Shown piece by piece: positions 9,524 to 17,994 of a stretch of DNA of 64,000 bases. The number at the start of each line of letters is the position of its first letter. Within the stretch, counting starts at the first letter, position 1. The position numbers and the translations under genes were made by a program. Below the pieces are notes generated by a model that saw nothing but the letters and a program-made list of their open reading frames with translations, was not told the origin of the DNA and made no database searches. Where the stretch lies: positions 124,001-188,000 of the forward strand of contig NZ_CALPCD010000002.1 in NCBI RefSeq assembly GCF_943192915.1, given 5' to 3'. This DNA is from Anaerotardibacter muris. Its GTDB lineage: Bacteria; Actinomycetota; Coriobacteriia; Coriobacteriales; Eggerthellaceae.

Positions 9524-10477
9524 CTAAGAATTGATTAATCTAGTGAAATTAGATACAGCATCGGATAATCGATACAAAGTCATTATTGAATCAAAACAAT
9601 CTCTCAGTTCCGCTTCAACAACCATATCCCACCCGCCAGTATTGTGGAGTACAGGCACATTGATACGCAAAGCTGCGGACTTGCTTGCTTTCTCTGCAAA
9701 GATATTTCGCAATCCGAGATAATTAAGCTGTTCGGCGATCTCTTTGACCTCTTTCATTTCGCTCGCCGAATTGGGAATTATGAGGCAAACCTGACCCTCT
9801 TGAAGTTTGTGAAGGATATAGACACCCCTCAGCTGTGTTCGATATTGTATCCAATCCCCCAACTTTCCTTCTTGAGTTGCCATGTCGAGAACTGAATAGT
9901 TGTCTTCTTGGAACTTTTTATAGTTCCTCAAAAAGCCTTGCTTAATTTCGTCGTGCTTTGCAGGTTTTTTAGCATTACCAATCGCGACGCTAATCTGCTG
10001 TCGAAACAAATAGCTCATTGCATCGTTCTTCGTTTCCAAGAATGATTCGCATTCCTCGTACGTAATCGAATACTGATATTTTTTCGCCTCCTCGTTTCCT
10101 TCTAGATAGCGCCTTGGGCAAAAAATAAACACACAGAAATCGGAATATTCACCTTGGTCCACAGAATGACTGCCTCTTTCAAAATAGCGGGCACATTGAT
10201 TCTGCATCGCCCCTGCATCAACTTTATCCTCGATAAGCAAACCTATTCGAATCCCATTTTGTTCGACAATTAGCTCAATATCTGACTCGCCCAAGCTGCC
10301 CATAACCTTAGAATGCTCAGCGGCAACCAAACGCACACCTGTGGAATCTCGGCCTGTTTTTTTAAGGAGCATTTCCAGAAAATCTTGGTAATAAGATGCC
10401 ATCTGGATAAACAAGAAATCCATATCTCGCTCATACACTTTGTCAAAATGATATTCGGTCAATTGCTCTACCACCAT
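9524..10477 (-). CDS. PD-(D/E)XK nuclease-superfamily protein
   Basis: 317 residues. The segment GESDIELIVEQNG followed by LLIEDKVDAG gives the PD-(D/E)XK pattern with D66, E83 and K85. A downstream N-x-Q-x-x-R-Y helix (QNQCARYFERG) is typical of the stand-alone branch often annotated as 'PD-(D/E)XK nuclease superfamily protein'. It probably cuts DNA or RNA, and the family is common in defence islands. No methyltransferase is encoded nearby, so it is not an ordinary restriction enzyme. It is followed on the plus strand by the convergent DnaB-like gene. Confidence 0.7.
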   Translation of the reverse strand: MVVEQLTEYHFDKVYERDMDFLFIQMASYYQDFLEMLLKKTGRDSTGVRLVAAEHSKVMGSLGESDIELIVEQNGIRIGLLIEDKVDAGAMQNQCARYFERGSHSVDQGEYSDFCVFIFCPRRYLEGNEEAKKYQYSITYEECESFLETKNDAMSYLFRQQISVAIGNAKKPAKHDEIKQGFLRNYKKFQEDNYSVLDMATQEGKLGDWIQYRTQLRGVYILHKLQEGQVCLIIPNSASEMKEVKEIAEQLNYLGLRNIFAEKASKSAALRINVPVLHNTGGWDMVVEAELRDCFDSIMTLYRLSDAVSNFTRLINS

Positions 10478-10503
10478 TCAGAATTAACTGCACTCTATTG
10501 ACG

Positions 10504-10734
10504 CTATAGATTAGGGCTGAAGTTTCCGTAGCCCATGTTGTAATGATTGTTAGAGTATCGACTAACGAATTCACTTGCATCGGACCAAGTGTAATAATCT
10601 GTCATCTCCATCACATCAGGCTTCTCAAGCAAAATTGGATAGAGGTCACTAAATTGCACCTGGATACATGAGTTGTGAGCGTTGTTGATTGCTACTCCCT
10701 CATCCATCCAGGAGCTAAAATCATTGTTCGCCAT
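10504..10734 (-). CDS. Small hypothetical protein upstream of nuclease
   Basis: 76 residues, not recognised. It is polar, with many Asn, Ser, Asp and Tyr residues and no membrane segment. The ORF is open to 10785, but GAAAGGTGG lies just before the methionine at 10734. It ends 26 bases before the nuclease gene starts and is probably cotranscribed with it, so it could be a partner or immunity factor. That is inferred from position only. Confidence 0.5.
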   Translation of the reverse strand: MANNDFSSWMDEGVAINNAHNSCIQVQFSDLYPILLEKPDVMEMTDYYTWSDASEFVSRYSNNHYNMGYGNFSPNL

Positions 10735-10860
10735 TTTCCACCTTTCTCTCAAACCTAATAGTACTATAGCCAATGCTTTCACCACTTAAGTACCATGAAT
10801 AGGACTAGGCATCATTAAGCAATAACAGAATCCTCGGCCATAGAGCATCAATACACTGAA

Positions 10861-10888
10861 CAAAAGAGGCGCCCACATGGGGCGCCTC
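10861..10888 (-). terminator. Terminator after the 40-residue gene
   Basis: GC-rich hairpin with 9-base arms GAGGCGCCC and GGGCGCCTC, followed on the minus strand by TCTTTTG. It lies 34 bases past the stop of the small gene at 10923. Confidence 0.8.
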
Positions 10889-10922
10889 GGGAAGTTTCAC
10901 ATTCAACGAAGAGAATCGCTAG

Positions 10923-11045
10923 TTACTTGATGCCAGCTTCCTTCATCTCTTCTTCCATGAACTTCTCTTCGGTCTCCTCTTTAGCATCAGCTTGTTCTTC
11001 TGCTTTCAGAGCGTCAAGATCTTCTTTTACTTCATCCGGCGTCAT
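10923..11045 (-). CDS. 40-residue acidic protein
   Basis: A very short ORF encodes a Glu/Lys/Asp-rich peptide beginning MTPDEVKEDLDALKAEEQ and ending MKEAGIK. The composition predicts one long charged helix. AAAGGTGG lies about nine bases upstream and a strong terminator follows, so this looks like a real standalone gene rather than chance. The overlapping plus-strand ORF at 10927-11163 is its shadow. Function unknown; it may bind a basic partner. Confidence 0.6.
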   Translation of the reverse strand: MTPDEVKEDLDALKAEEQADAKEETEEKFMEEEMKEAGIK

Positions 11046-11283
11046 GGCGATCAGCCACCTTTCTTTAGAATCAGAGCCCGTATTCGCGGTCCATCTCAAG
11101 CCTCGAAGGGTTCTGATTCCTCGGGGTGATCAAGCGGAACGACTAACGCGCTGTCTCAACTGACACCCTTATTATTCACCCTTTTGGGCTTACACAACGG
11201 CAGGTCAGGCGTTGTTTACCAGTTATTAGGATTCTTGTCACCTTCCCGTTACCGACGCAGGATGACACGAAGCGAAAGCAGCT

Positions 11284-12060
11284 CTACATTGCGGTATAAC
11301 CGCCATCCACAGGAAGCTGCACGCCCGTGACATAAGCACTATTCGGGCTTGCAAGGAAGATGGCTGCTGTATCGAGCTCGCCCGCGCTGCCGTAGCGCTC
11401 TTCGGGGATCATGGTCTTAGCGTTCTGCTGGAAGAATTCGGAATCCAACGTCTCCTGCGTAAGCGGGGTGCGGAAGTAGCCAGGGCAGATACTGTTGACC
11501 GTGATGCCATACTTACCCCATTCAGCAGCCAGTGCGCGCGTCAGATTCACGACGCCGCCCTTGGCAGCATGATACGGAGCAGAACCAGCAACCTTATTAC
11601 CGACCAGGCCATACATACTGGCAATATTGATGATGCGGCCATACTTTGCAGGAATCATGGCCTGTTTGGCCACTGCACGAGCTACCTTGAAGCTCCCGAA
11701 CAGATCGATGTCCATCTCGTTCGCGAACTGCTCGTCAGTGATATCTTCAGCTGGAGCGACCGCGCCCGTGCCCGCATTGTTCACCAAGATGTCAATGCGA
11801 CCGAAGGTCTTCATCACTTCCGCTACCGCTAAGTCAACGTTTTCCGTATCGGTAATATCACAACGAATCGCCAGCGTCTCTACGCCGAATTCATCGGCGA
11901 TCTCTTTAGCAACCTCTTCGATGAGCTCCTGGCGACGTGCCATGACCACGATCTTGGCGCCCTGATTTGCCAACGCCTTTGCCATCTGCACACCCAATCC
12001 GCTGGATGCACCCGTTACGATAGCCACTTGATCATGCAAGTCAAAATAGTTCTTCGTCAT
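11284..12060 (-). CDS. SDR-family oxidoreductase
   Basis: 258 residues with a classical short-chain dehydrogenase layout: cofactor motif TGASSGLG near residue 17, NNAG near 95, catalytic Ser in NIASMYG, YHAAK as Tyr-x-x-x-Lys and SICPGYFRT after it. R42/R43 after the second strand (VVMARRQE) suggests NADP preference. The sequence looks closest to gluconate 5-dehydrogenase or 3-oxoacyl-ACP-reductase-like members, but substrate cannot be read. AAGGAAGG precedes the start. It stands alone between a small gene and a Fic gene; base composition is like the chromosome core. Confidence 0.9.
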   Translation of the reverse strand: MTKNYFDLHDQVAIVTGASSGLGVQMAKALANQGAKIVVMARRQELIEEVAKEIADEFGVETLAIRCDITDTENVDLAVAEVMKTFGRIDILVNNAGTGAVAPAEDITDEQFANEMDIDLFGSFKVARAVAKQAMIPAKYGRIINIASMYGLVGNKVAGSAPYHAAKGGVVNLTRALAAEWGKYGITVNSICPGYFRTPLTQETLDSEFFQQNAKTMIPEERYGSAGELDTAAIFLASPNSAYVTGVQLPVDGGYTAM

Positions 12061-12393
12061 TGAGAAAACCTTCCTTTAGCTGTGTTGACCTTGCCAAATT
12101 TGAAACATGCGCATCATGTTAACAGAGTAAAACCCTTCGTTGGTTTCAAGCAAGTTACGCCTTCTTAGACCTCAATGCAATTGGATTGCCGCAACAATGG
12201 GACACTTTCAAGACCGGCTCTATTTTGCTCCAAAACAAGCAGCACTCAACCAAGGCGGGGCAAACCTGTCCCGGACAGTTCGACCCCCAGCCCCAAACTG
12301 CCCTGGACACTTTGGGGCCGATTCCGAAAGTGTCCGAGCGTGCTGTATCATTGAGAAGCACCTATATCGAATACGCAAGAAGGAGGTGTGGCC
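12061..12393. other. Intergenic region with REP-like palindromes
   Basis: It separates the SDR gene from the first Fic gene. At about 12254-12343 it carries GC-rich palindromic fragments (CCTGTCCCGGACAG and related GGACACTTT / AAAGTGTCC pieces) similar to those at 41262, 53789 and 58713. No ORF in it has a credible start. The Fic promoter presumably lies near its right end. Confidence 0.5.
12254..12343. repeat. REP-like palindromic repeat
   Basis: Contains CCTGTCCCGGACAG and the pair CTGGACACTTTGGGGC / CCGAAAGTGTCCGAGC in a G/C-rich patch. Similar words recur next to the structured repeats near 41.3, 53.8 and 58.7 kb. Such units resemble REP sequences mobilised by Y1 transposases, although no transposase is visible here. 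Confidence 0.5.
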
Positions 12394-13275
12394 ATGACAG
12401 CAGATTCACCAGACGGGTTTGAGTACGAACCATCGAGCAAGCACTCATCACCCAAAAGCCGTGAACACTATTGGGCTGTAGCCATCGGCCTTCAGCAGGT
12501 TGACGGACTTGAGGTTTCACCTTTCTTGCGTGACGTAGCGGACGCGCACATCCGAGGCGACCATGATCTGGCAGAGGTTGGCTCGCTCATTCGTGCGCAT
12601 CATGAAAATGGCGAACACGAAGCATTTCGCGAAGCCGACCATGTCAGCCATCGTATTGCCGAGATCTTGTCAAGCAAAGTCTTCTTCCTGTCGCCCGATT
12701 TCCTCATCCACATCCATCGCCACCTCTTCCAGGACCTGGACGCATCCGTGTATCACCCTGGCGAATTCAAGACCGAGCGCATGGTAAAGCAAGAGGAGAT
12801 CCTCAACGGCGATAGCGTGCTTTATGCCGACCCTTCTACCTACGAAATGGCGCTCCATGGTGCCTTTGAGCGCGAACACGCCAAGGACTATGGCGCGTTC
12901 GATGATAAGAACTTCAAGGATTTCTGCCAAGCCATAGCCTTCTTGTGGCAGATCCATCCATTCTATGAAGGCAACACGCGCACCATTGCTGTATTCTCAG
13001 AGCTGTATCTGAACTACCTTGGGTTCGATATTTCCAATGAACCATTCGAGAAGCATGCGCGCTACTACCGCGACGCACTGGTCCGCTCCATGTATCGCAA
13101 CGCTGCCGCGAACACGTTCCCCACGCTCGAATTCCTCATGTCTTTCTACGGAAATGCGATCGGCCTGCGTAACGATACGCTCGATCGTGAAGCGCTCATT
13201 TGCTCCGCCCTCTTTGACAACCCAGAGCTTCTCCGCAACGTAAGCCCTCTCCAAGCCCTCCATAAGAAGAATTAG
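12394..13275 (+). CDS. Fic-domain protein (AMPylase-like)
   Basis: 293 residues. The Fic core motif appears as HPFYEGNTR at about 188-196, close to HPFx(D/E)GNGR; Thr replaces the second Gly. Fic enzymes usually transfer AMP to protein targets such as topoisomerases, and many are toxins. No separate antitoxin gene is visible, so inhibition is likely intramolecular, though I could not place the inhibitory motif with confidence. AGGAGG lies seven bases before ATG 12394; a GTG two codons earlier is too close. A second, HTH-fused Fic gene follows. Confidence 0.82.
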   Translation: MTADSPDGFEYEPSSKHSSPKSREHYWAVAIGLQQVDGLEVSPFLRDVADAHIRGDHDLAEVGSLIRAHHENGEHEAFREADHVSHRIAEILSSKVFFLSPDFLIHIHRHLFQDLDASVYHPGEFKTERMVKQEEILNGDSVLYADPSTYEMALHGAFEREHAKDYGAFDDKNFKDFCQAIAFLWQIHPFYEGNTRTIAVFSELYLNYLGFDISNEPFEKHARYYRDALVRSMYRNAAANTFPTLEFLMSFYGNAIGLRNDTLDREALICSALFDNPELLRNVSPLQALHKKN

Positions 13276-13359
13276 CAGACCCAAAGCTCTCTCTGCTGTA
13301 ATTTAGTTTCGATCACAGTCGAAACTATGCGGAAGAGCTTAGAAGGAAAATCGTTGAAA

Positions 13360-13430
13360 TTGCCGACATCGGCAAGAAATTGCTTCCGATTTGCTAAAAT
13401 CTATATATAGGAGTTTGCCGATATCGGCAA
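13360..13430 (+). promoter_or_regulatory. Promoter flanked by two 16-bp palindromic operators
   Basis: TTGCCGACATCGGCAA at 13360-13375 and TTGCCGATATCGGCAA at 13415-13430 are near-identical palindromes 55 bases apart, just before the HTH-Fic gene. A candidate promoter lies between them: TTGCTT at 13380 and TATATA at 13402. The Fic protein's own N-terminal HTH is the natural candidate to bind both and repress. Confidence 0.75.
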
Positions 13431-13446
13431 TATCAGAAGGGTTGAA

Positions 13447-14334
13447 ATGGAATTCCTTTCCGCAAAGGAGATTGCAAAACAGTGGGGCGTTTCTGAGCGA
13501 ACCGTTCGAAACTATTGCGTCCACGATCAGATTCCTGGCGCTTTCAAAACGGGAAAAACCTGGAACATTCCTGCATCAGCAGATAAACCCGCGCGTCACC
13601 ATGCCAAAGCCCCTTCCCCGCTCCTCACGAGCCTAAGAGAAGAGCAAGAAGCCCAACTAAAAGGCGGCATCTATCATCGCGTCCAGATAGAACTGGCCTA
13701 CAACTCCAATCACATAGAAGGCAGCAGACTTTCGGAAGAGCAGACACGCCTTATCTTTGAGACGCACACCATCGGGTTCGAAGATAGCGACATCCGCATC
13801 GATGACATCATCGAAACGAGCAACCATTTCAGGGCTATCGACTATATAATCCATCATGCACAGCAGCCACTCTCACAAGCTATGATCAAAGATCTTCACC
13901 GTATCTTGAAGACGGCAACAACAGACGCGACCAAGGATTGGTTCGCCGTGGGTGATTACAAGCTGCATCCAAACGAAGTTGGCGGACGAATGACCGTAGA
14001 GCCTGAAGCGGTTGAGCCTGCCATTGCGAACATCCTAGCTAGCTACAACAAGATTGCACATCCTACTCTGCATGACATCATCGAGTTTCATGTACAGTTC
14101 GAGCGCATTCATCCCTTCCAAGACGGGAACGGCCGCGTGGGCAGACTCATCATGTTTAAGGAATGTCTTGCGAACGATGTCGTTCCCTTCATCATCAGCG
14201 ACGAGATGAAGCGTTACTACTATCGAGGCCTGAATGAATGGCACCGCGAACCTGGTTTCCTTACCGATACGATCCTAACTGCTCAAGACCGCTTCAAGCG
14301 CTACCTCGACTACTTCCGCATCCTTTACAAATAA
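13447..14334 (+). CDS. HTH-fused Fic protein, class II
   Basis: 295 residues. Residues 1-45 form an excisionase-like HTH (LSAKEIAKQWGVSERTVRNY). An inhibitory motif SNHIEG lies at 87-92, matching (S/T)xxxE(G/N), upstream of the Fic core HPFQDGNGRVGR at 222-233. This is the class II arrangement in which an N-terminal helix blocks the ATP site. It likely AMPylates a protein and controls its own expression through the two upstream palindromes. It converges on the HsdR-N-like gene with a shared hairpin. Target unknown. Confidence 0.9.
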   Translation: MEFLSAKEIAKQWGVSERTVRNYCVHDQIPGAFKTGKTWNIPASADKPARHHAKAPSPLLTSLREEQEAQLKGGIYHRVQIELAYNSNHIEGSRLSEEQTRLIFETHTIGFEDSDIRIDDIIETSNHFRAIDYIIHHAQQPLSQAMIKDLHRILKTATTDATKDWFAVGDYKLHPNEVGGRMTVEPEAVEPAIANILASYNKIAHPTLHDIIEFHVQFERIHPFQDGNGRVGRLIMFKECLANDVVPFIISDEMKRYYYRGLNEWHREPGFLTDTILTAQDRFKRYLDYFRILYK

Positions 14335-14369
14335 ATGAGATATTGACCTACATCAATATCTCATTTATT
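14330..14369. terminator. Bidirectional terminator between Fic and HsdR-N genes
   Basis: A perfect 17-base inverted repeat (AATAAATGAGATATTGA and its complement) with a 6-base loop overlaps the Fic stop codon and lies between convergent genes. It is AT-rich, so it may also protect 3' ends. Confidence 0.7.
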
Positions 14370-14403
14370 CATAGAAACACTATTTGTAGTCTATTGCGCT
14401 GTT

Positions 14404-15477
14404 TTAAGAATTTGCCCAATATTTTGCCATTCGAATAAGCTGGTCTTTGTGGCTATAAATGTCCTCAAGAGACTCCAGTTCATATCTAGTAAATTCTTTG
14501 TTTTCATTTGGAATAAAAATATACTTTGTAGAAGCATCAAGCTGAAGTCGGCAAATCGGTTTTCTATTATTATCTGCGAAGAATATCGCAAAGTAGGATT
14601 CTGCATCGCGATATGTTACCTGCGAAGCAGATACATGCTCAGCCAAAATCCCACGAATAATATAATATGCTTCTAGTTCTTCCTCCGTAGTGACAATCTT
14701 TGTAGCACGGGCGGCCTCATCTTCTTCTTGCGCCTCTTCCTGTGCTTCTGTTTCTGTTTCAAGAGCAGCTGCAAGTCTCCTCTTTACTGTTTCGTCAGCC
14801 ATATTTTGGAAAGTTCGTTTCACCATAGGCTTAAACTTTTCATATGCATTCTGAGTAAGACGACCCTCATAGATTCCTTTAAGAACACATCGAATAAAAT
14901 CTTCTGACGGGTCATCCAGCTCAGCTAAGATCTTTTCCCTGATCAAGCTGCTGTATTTTAAGTCTTCAGCGTGGGAAATAATCTGACCCGAATCGAATTC
15001 AGGCTTACAAAATTTTTTCAACTCCGCAATTGACGATCCGCGCAAATCAAGTAAATCAATCTCTAGGAATGGAATCTCATCCATGAGGTTGTTTTTATCT
15101 AAATCTGTATAAAAAAGATAGGTGACACCGTTTGTCAAAATACCGAATCTTGCTGTTGGAGTTGCATTGAAATAGCGATAGAGTTGTGTGTCATAGTGGC
15201 TTTTATGCAAGCTGTCGCTTGCAGCTTTGCATTCAATTAAGATTATCGGCTCCCCATTTTCTAAAATAGCATAATCAACTTTTTCGCCTTTTTTAGTGCC
15301 ACGATCCGCATCGTATTCTGGACAAACTTCATTATGATCGAAAACGTCATATCCAAGCGCTTGAATCATTGGTAGAACTAAAGAGTTTTTTGTTGCTTCT
15401 TCCGACTGAAGACTGTCACGCACCTCTCTAGCTTTAGCACCTAGCACGCGAACATCTTCGCTAAAATCTCTATCCAT
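14404..15477 (-). CDS. Solitary HsdR N-terminal-like nuclease domain protein
   Basis: 357 residues. The N-terminal half matches the HSDR_N-type PD-(D/E)XK fold: EEATKNSLVLPMIQALGYDV, then KVDYAILENG and IILIECKAA, giving D68, E82 and K84, with Q98 in HYDTQLYRYF. The C-terminal half has an acidic stretch (ETEAQEEAQEEDEAA) and a domain seen in similar single-gene proteins. There is no helicase part and no HsdM/HsdS nearby, so it is not a complete type I enzyme. GAGGAGG selects the start at 15477 over 15504. A role in phage defence is possible but unproven. Confidence 0.78.
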   Translation of the reverse strand: MDRDFSEDVRVLGAKAREVRDSLQSEEATKNSLVLPMIQALGYDVFDHNEVCPEYDADRGTKKGEKVDYAILENGEPIILIECKAASDSLHKSHYDTQLYRYFNATPTARFGILTNGVTYLFYTDLDKNNLMDEIPFLEIDLLDLRGSSIAELKKFCKPEFDSGQIISHAEDLKYSSLIREKILAELDDPSEDFIRCVLKGIYEGRLTQNAYEKFKPMVKRTFQNMADETVKRRLAAALETETEAQEEAQEEDEAARATKIVTTEEELEAYYIIRGILAEHVSASQVTYRDAESYFAIFFADNNRKPICRLQLDASTKYIFIPNENKEFTRYELESLEDIYSHKDQLIRMAKYWANS

Positions 15478-15601
15478 AGAATCCTCCTCATGCATAGCAC
15501 ACATAGTTCTCCTACTGTTTATCTTGCCTCATAAACAACATTTGTCAAATACCATCAGGGATAACACTTAGAGGTACCGTAGCGAATGCCCTCCAGGCAA
15601 C

Positions 15602-15623
15602 AAAAAAGCGCCCCGTGGGGCGC
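15602..15623 (-). terminator. Terminator of the ribosomal operon
   Basis: Hairpin GCGCCCC-GT-GGGGCGC followed on the minus strand by six T. It lies past the rplQ stop. Confidence 0.85.
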
Positions 15624-15654
15624 CTTTCGCATCATGTGATGTTGGAGCGGAAAG

Positions 15655-16371
15655 CTACTTGGCCTTCTCTTCCTTTTCAGCCGCGGCAGCTTCGGCATCC
15701 TTAGCAGCAGCTTCTTCGGCCTTTTCAGCCTCTTCCTTCTGCTCCTCTTCAGCCTTGGCGTTCTCCTTAGCTTCTTCCTTGGCCTCCTTGGCTTCTGCTT
15801 CTGCAGCAACTTCAGCCTTAGCGTCTTCAGGCTTTGCGCCTTCTGCTTCAGCTTCCATCATCTTAGCCTGATCTTCAGAAAGCTCTTCAGCTACGTCTTC
15901 TGCAACCTTAGCTTCTTCCTTCTTAGGAGCAGCCTTCTTAGCGGTCTTCTTCGGCGCAGCCTTCTTCTCGGCCTTAGCGTCGTCCTTCTTGGCTTTCTTC
16001 TTCTTGCCAACAGGCTCGCTCACAAGCTCCATGATGACCATAGGAGCGTTGTCGCCCTTGCGGTTACCCAGCTTCATGATGCGGGTGTAGCCGCCCTGGC
16101 GATCGCCGAACATGCCCTGCTCGACCTTCTCGAAAACCTCGCGGACCAATTCCTTGTCACCCAGAGCAGCAATAGCTAGACGACGAGAATGCAGGTCGCC
16201 CTTCTTTGCCCAGGTGATGATCTTATCAACGTCAGGACGAATTTCCTTAGCACGAGCCTCGACCGTCTTGATGCGGTCGTTAGTGAACAGCGCACCTACC
16301 AGGCTCTTGCGCATAGCCTTGGTGTGGCTGGAGTCAGTGCCAAGCTTGCGTCCCTTTTTCTTGTGTCTCAT
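15655..16371 (-). CDS. rplQ: 50S ribosomal protein L17 with long acidic/basic tail
   Basis: Component of the large ribosomal subunit near the exit tunnel. Residues 1 to about 122 are ordinary L17 (MRHKKKGRKLGTDSSHTKAM, then GDRQGGYTRIMKLGNRKGDN). The remaining approximately 115 residues are an Ala/Glu/Lys-rich low-complexity extension, making the protein about twice normal length. Extended L17 tails occur in some actinobacteria, but this one is notably long. It is the last gene of the operon, 10 bases after rpoA. Confidence 0.95.
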   Translation of the reverse strand: MRHKKKGRKLGTDSSHTKAMRKSLVGALFTNDRIKTVEARAKEIRPDVDKIITWAKKGDLHSRRLAIAALGDKELVREVFEKVEQGMFGDRQGGYTRIMKLGNRKGDNAPMVIMELVSEPVGKKKKAKKDDAKAEKKAAPKKTAKKAAPKKEEAKVAEDVAEELSEDQAKMMEAEAEGAKPEDAKAEVAAEAEAKEAKEEAKENAKAEEEQKEEAEKAEEAAAKDAEAAAAEKEEKAK

Positions 16372-16381
16372 CTTGTATCTC

Positions 16382-17332
16382 CTATTGCTTCAAATTGAGG
16401 TCCATCGAGATGAGCTTATCCTTAACCTCTTCGATGGACTTCGCACCAAAGTTCCTAATATTGAGCAGGTCGTTTTCGGAATATTCGACCAGCTGACGAA
16501 CTGAATGGATGCCAGCGCGCTTCAAGCAGTTGTAGGAACGAACGGAAAGGTCCAGATCCTCGATCTGCTTGTCCAACTCAGCATTGGTCTCCTGGCTTTC
16601 AGGAGCGAAGATGGAAACCACCTCGCCCTCTTCATCCTCTTCGATCTCATCGAGAGAAAGGAAAGCGCCCATGTACTGGTTGATGATGTTCGCTGCACGG
16701 CAAACTGCCTCGGTGGGGTTGATGGAACCATCGGTCTCCACTTCAAGGACCAGCTTGTCATAGTCGGTACGCTGACCAACGCGCGTGTCGCTGACATTCA
16801 TGGTGCAGCGACGGACTGGCGAGAACAGCGAGTCAACATGGATGATGCCGATAGGATCTTCCGTACGCTTGTTGCGCTCTGCAGAAACGTAGCCACGACC
16901 AACGCCAATGCGGATGGTCATATCGAGCGTACCGCCATCAGCGACCGTAGCAATGACATGCTCGGGGTTGATGAGGGTGAACTCGGTGGGAACGTCCAGG
17001 TCGGCGCCAGTGACCGTGCAAGGGCCTTCTGCATGAACATGCGCAGTAGCTTCAGTGTATTCGCTAGAGAGCGCACTGAAGACCAAGCCCTTAACATTCA
17101 GAACGATATCGGTGATGTCTTCGATGATGCCTTCGGCAGTTGTGAACTCGTGCTGAACGCCTTCGATCTGGATCGCGGTTGGCTTAGCACCATCCAGCGA
17201 GGAAAGGAGCACGCGACGCATGCAATTACCCAAGGTGTAACCGTAGCCACGCTCGAGCGGCTCAACAATGAAGCGAGCAACAAGATCGTTCACTTCTTCG
17301 GTTGTAACTGTCGGCCTCATGAACTCTGTCAT
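16382..17332 (-). CDS. rpoA: DNA-directed RNA polymerase alpha subunit
   Basis: 316 residues, normal length. The N-terminal domain, which dimerises and assembles beta and beta', shows FIVEPLERGYGYTLGNCMRR. The C-terminal domain, which contacts UP elements and activators, shows LDLSVRSYNCLKRAGIHSV and LLNIRNFGAKSIEEV. It lies between rpsD and rplQ in the usual order. The linker between the domains is acidic (DEIEEDEEGEVV). Confidence 0.98.
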   Translation of the reverse strand: MTEFMRPTVTTEEVNDLVARFIVEPLERGYGYTLGNCMRRVLLSSLDGAKPTAIQIEGVQHEFTTAEGIIEDITDIVLNVKGLVFSALSSEYTEATAHVHAEGPCTVTGADLDVPTEFTLINPEHVIATVADGGTLDMTIRIGVGRGYVSAERNKRTEDPIGIIHVDSLFSPVRRCTMNVSDTRVGQRTDYDKLVLEVETDGSINPTEAVCRAANIINQYMGAFLSLDEIEEDEEGEVVSIFAPESQETNAELDKQIEDLDLSVRSYNCLKRAGIHSVRQLVEYSENDLLNIRNFGAKSIEEVKDKLISMDLNLKQ

Positions 17333-17372
17333 ACCGTATAAGCCTCCTTAAATACCGCAGGGGTAGCGTAGA

Positions 17373-17975
17373 TTACTTCGAGTAAAGTTCGACGATGAGC
17401 TGTTCGTGAATGTCCAGGTCGATCTGGTCACGCTCAGGAAGCGAAAGAACGCTGCCCTGGAGCTTTTCGATGTCGACCTCGAGCCATGCAGGAACCAGGC
17501 GACCCTCGTTGGAAACGAGTGCGCTCTTGATGACCAGCAGGTCCTTGGACTTAGGACGAACAGAGATAAGGTCGCCAGGACGCACACGATAAGAAGGAAT
17601 ATCGACATGCTTGCCGTTCACCTGGATATGACCATGGGTAACGATCTGACGAGCCTCCTTGCGGGTCTTGGCGAAGCCGAGACGGAAGACAACGTTGTCA
17701 AGGCGAGACTCCAGGATCTGCATCAGGTTAGCGCCGGTGATGCCGGGCATTGCCTTTGCGCGATCGAAGTAGCCATGGAATTGCTTTTCCAGCACGCCGT
17801 AGATGAACTTGGCCTTCTGCTTCTCACGAAGCTGCATGCCGTATTCGCTTTCCTTACGACGGCGCTTAGGCTGACGAATGGAGCTCGATTTGCTTTTACC
17901 GGTGTAGCCGAGAACGATAGGATCCAAGCCCAGTTGACGGCAACGTTTGAGAACCGGAGTTCTGTTAATAGCCAT
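17373..17975 (-). CDS. rpsD: 30S ribosomal protein S4
   Basis: 200 residues, normal. It is a primary 16S rRNA binder and translational repressor. KRRRKESEYGMQLREKQKAK and the S4 domain LESRLDNVVFRLGFAKTR, ARQIVTHGHIQVNG are typical. The N terminus lacks the zinc-type CxxC pattern of cysteine-containing S4 paralogues. It lies 19 bases after rpsK and 40 bases before rpoA. Confidence 0.97.
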   Translation of the reverse strand: MAINRTPVLKRCRQLGLDPIVLGYTGKSKSSSIRQPKRRRKESEYGMQLREKQKAKFIYGVLEKQFHGYFDRAKAMPGITGANLMQILESRLDNVVFRLGFAKTRKEARQIVTHGHIQVNGKHVDIPSYRVRPGDLISVRPKSKDLLVIKSALVSNEGRLVPAWLEVDIEKLQGSVLSLPERDQIDLDIHEQLIVELYSK

Positions 17976-17994
17976 GATTAACTGATCCTTTCAT

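Noticed and set aside
10927..11163. 78-residue plus-strand Ser-rich ORF
   Set aside because: Complement of the acidic 40-residue gene; a Ser/Ala-rich shadow.
14404..15477. Full type I restriction-modification system
   Set aside because: Only an HsdR-N-like domain is present; HsdM, HsdS and the helicase are missing.
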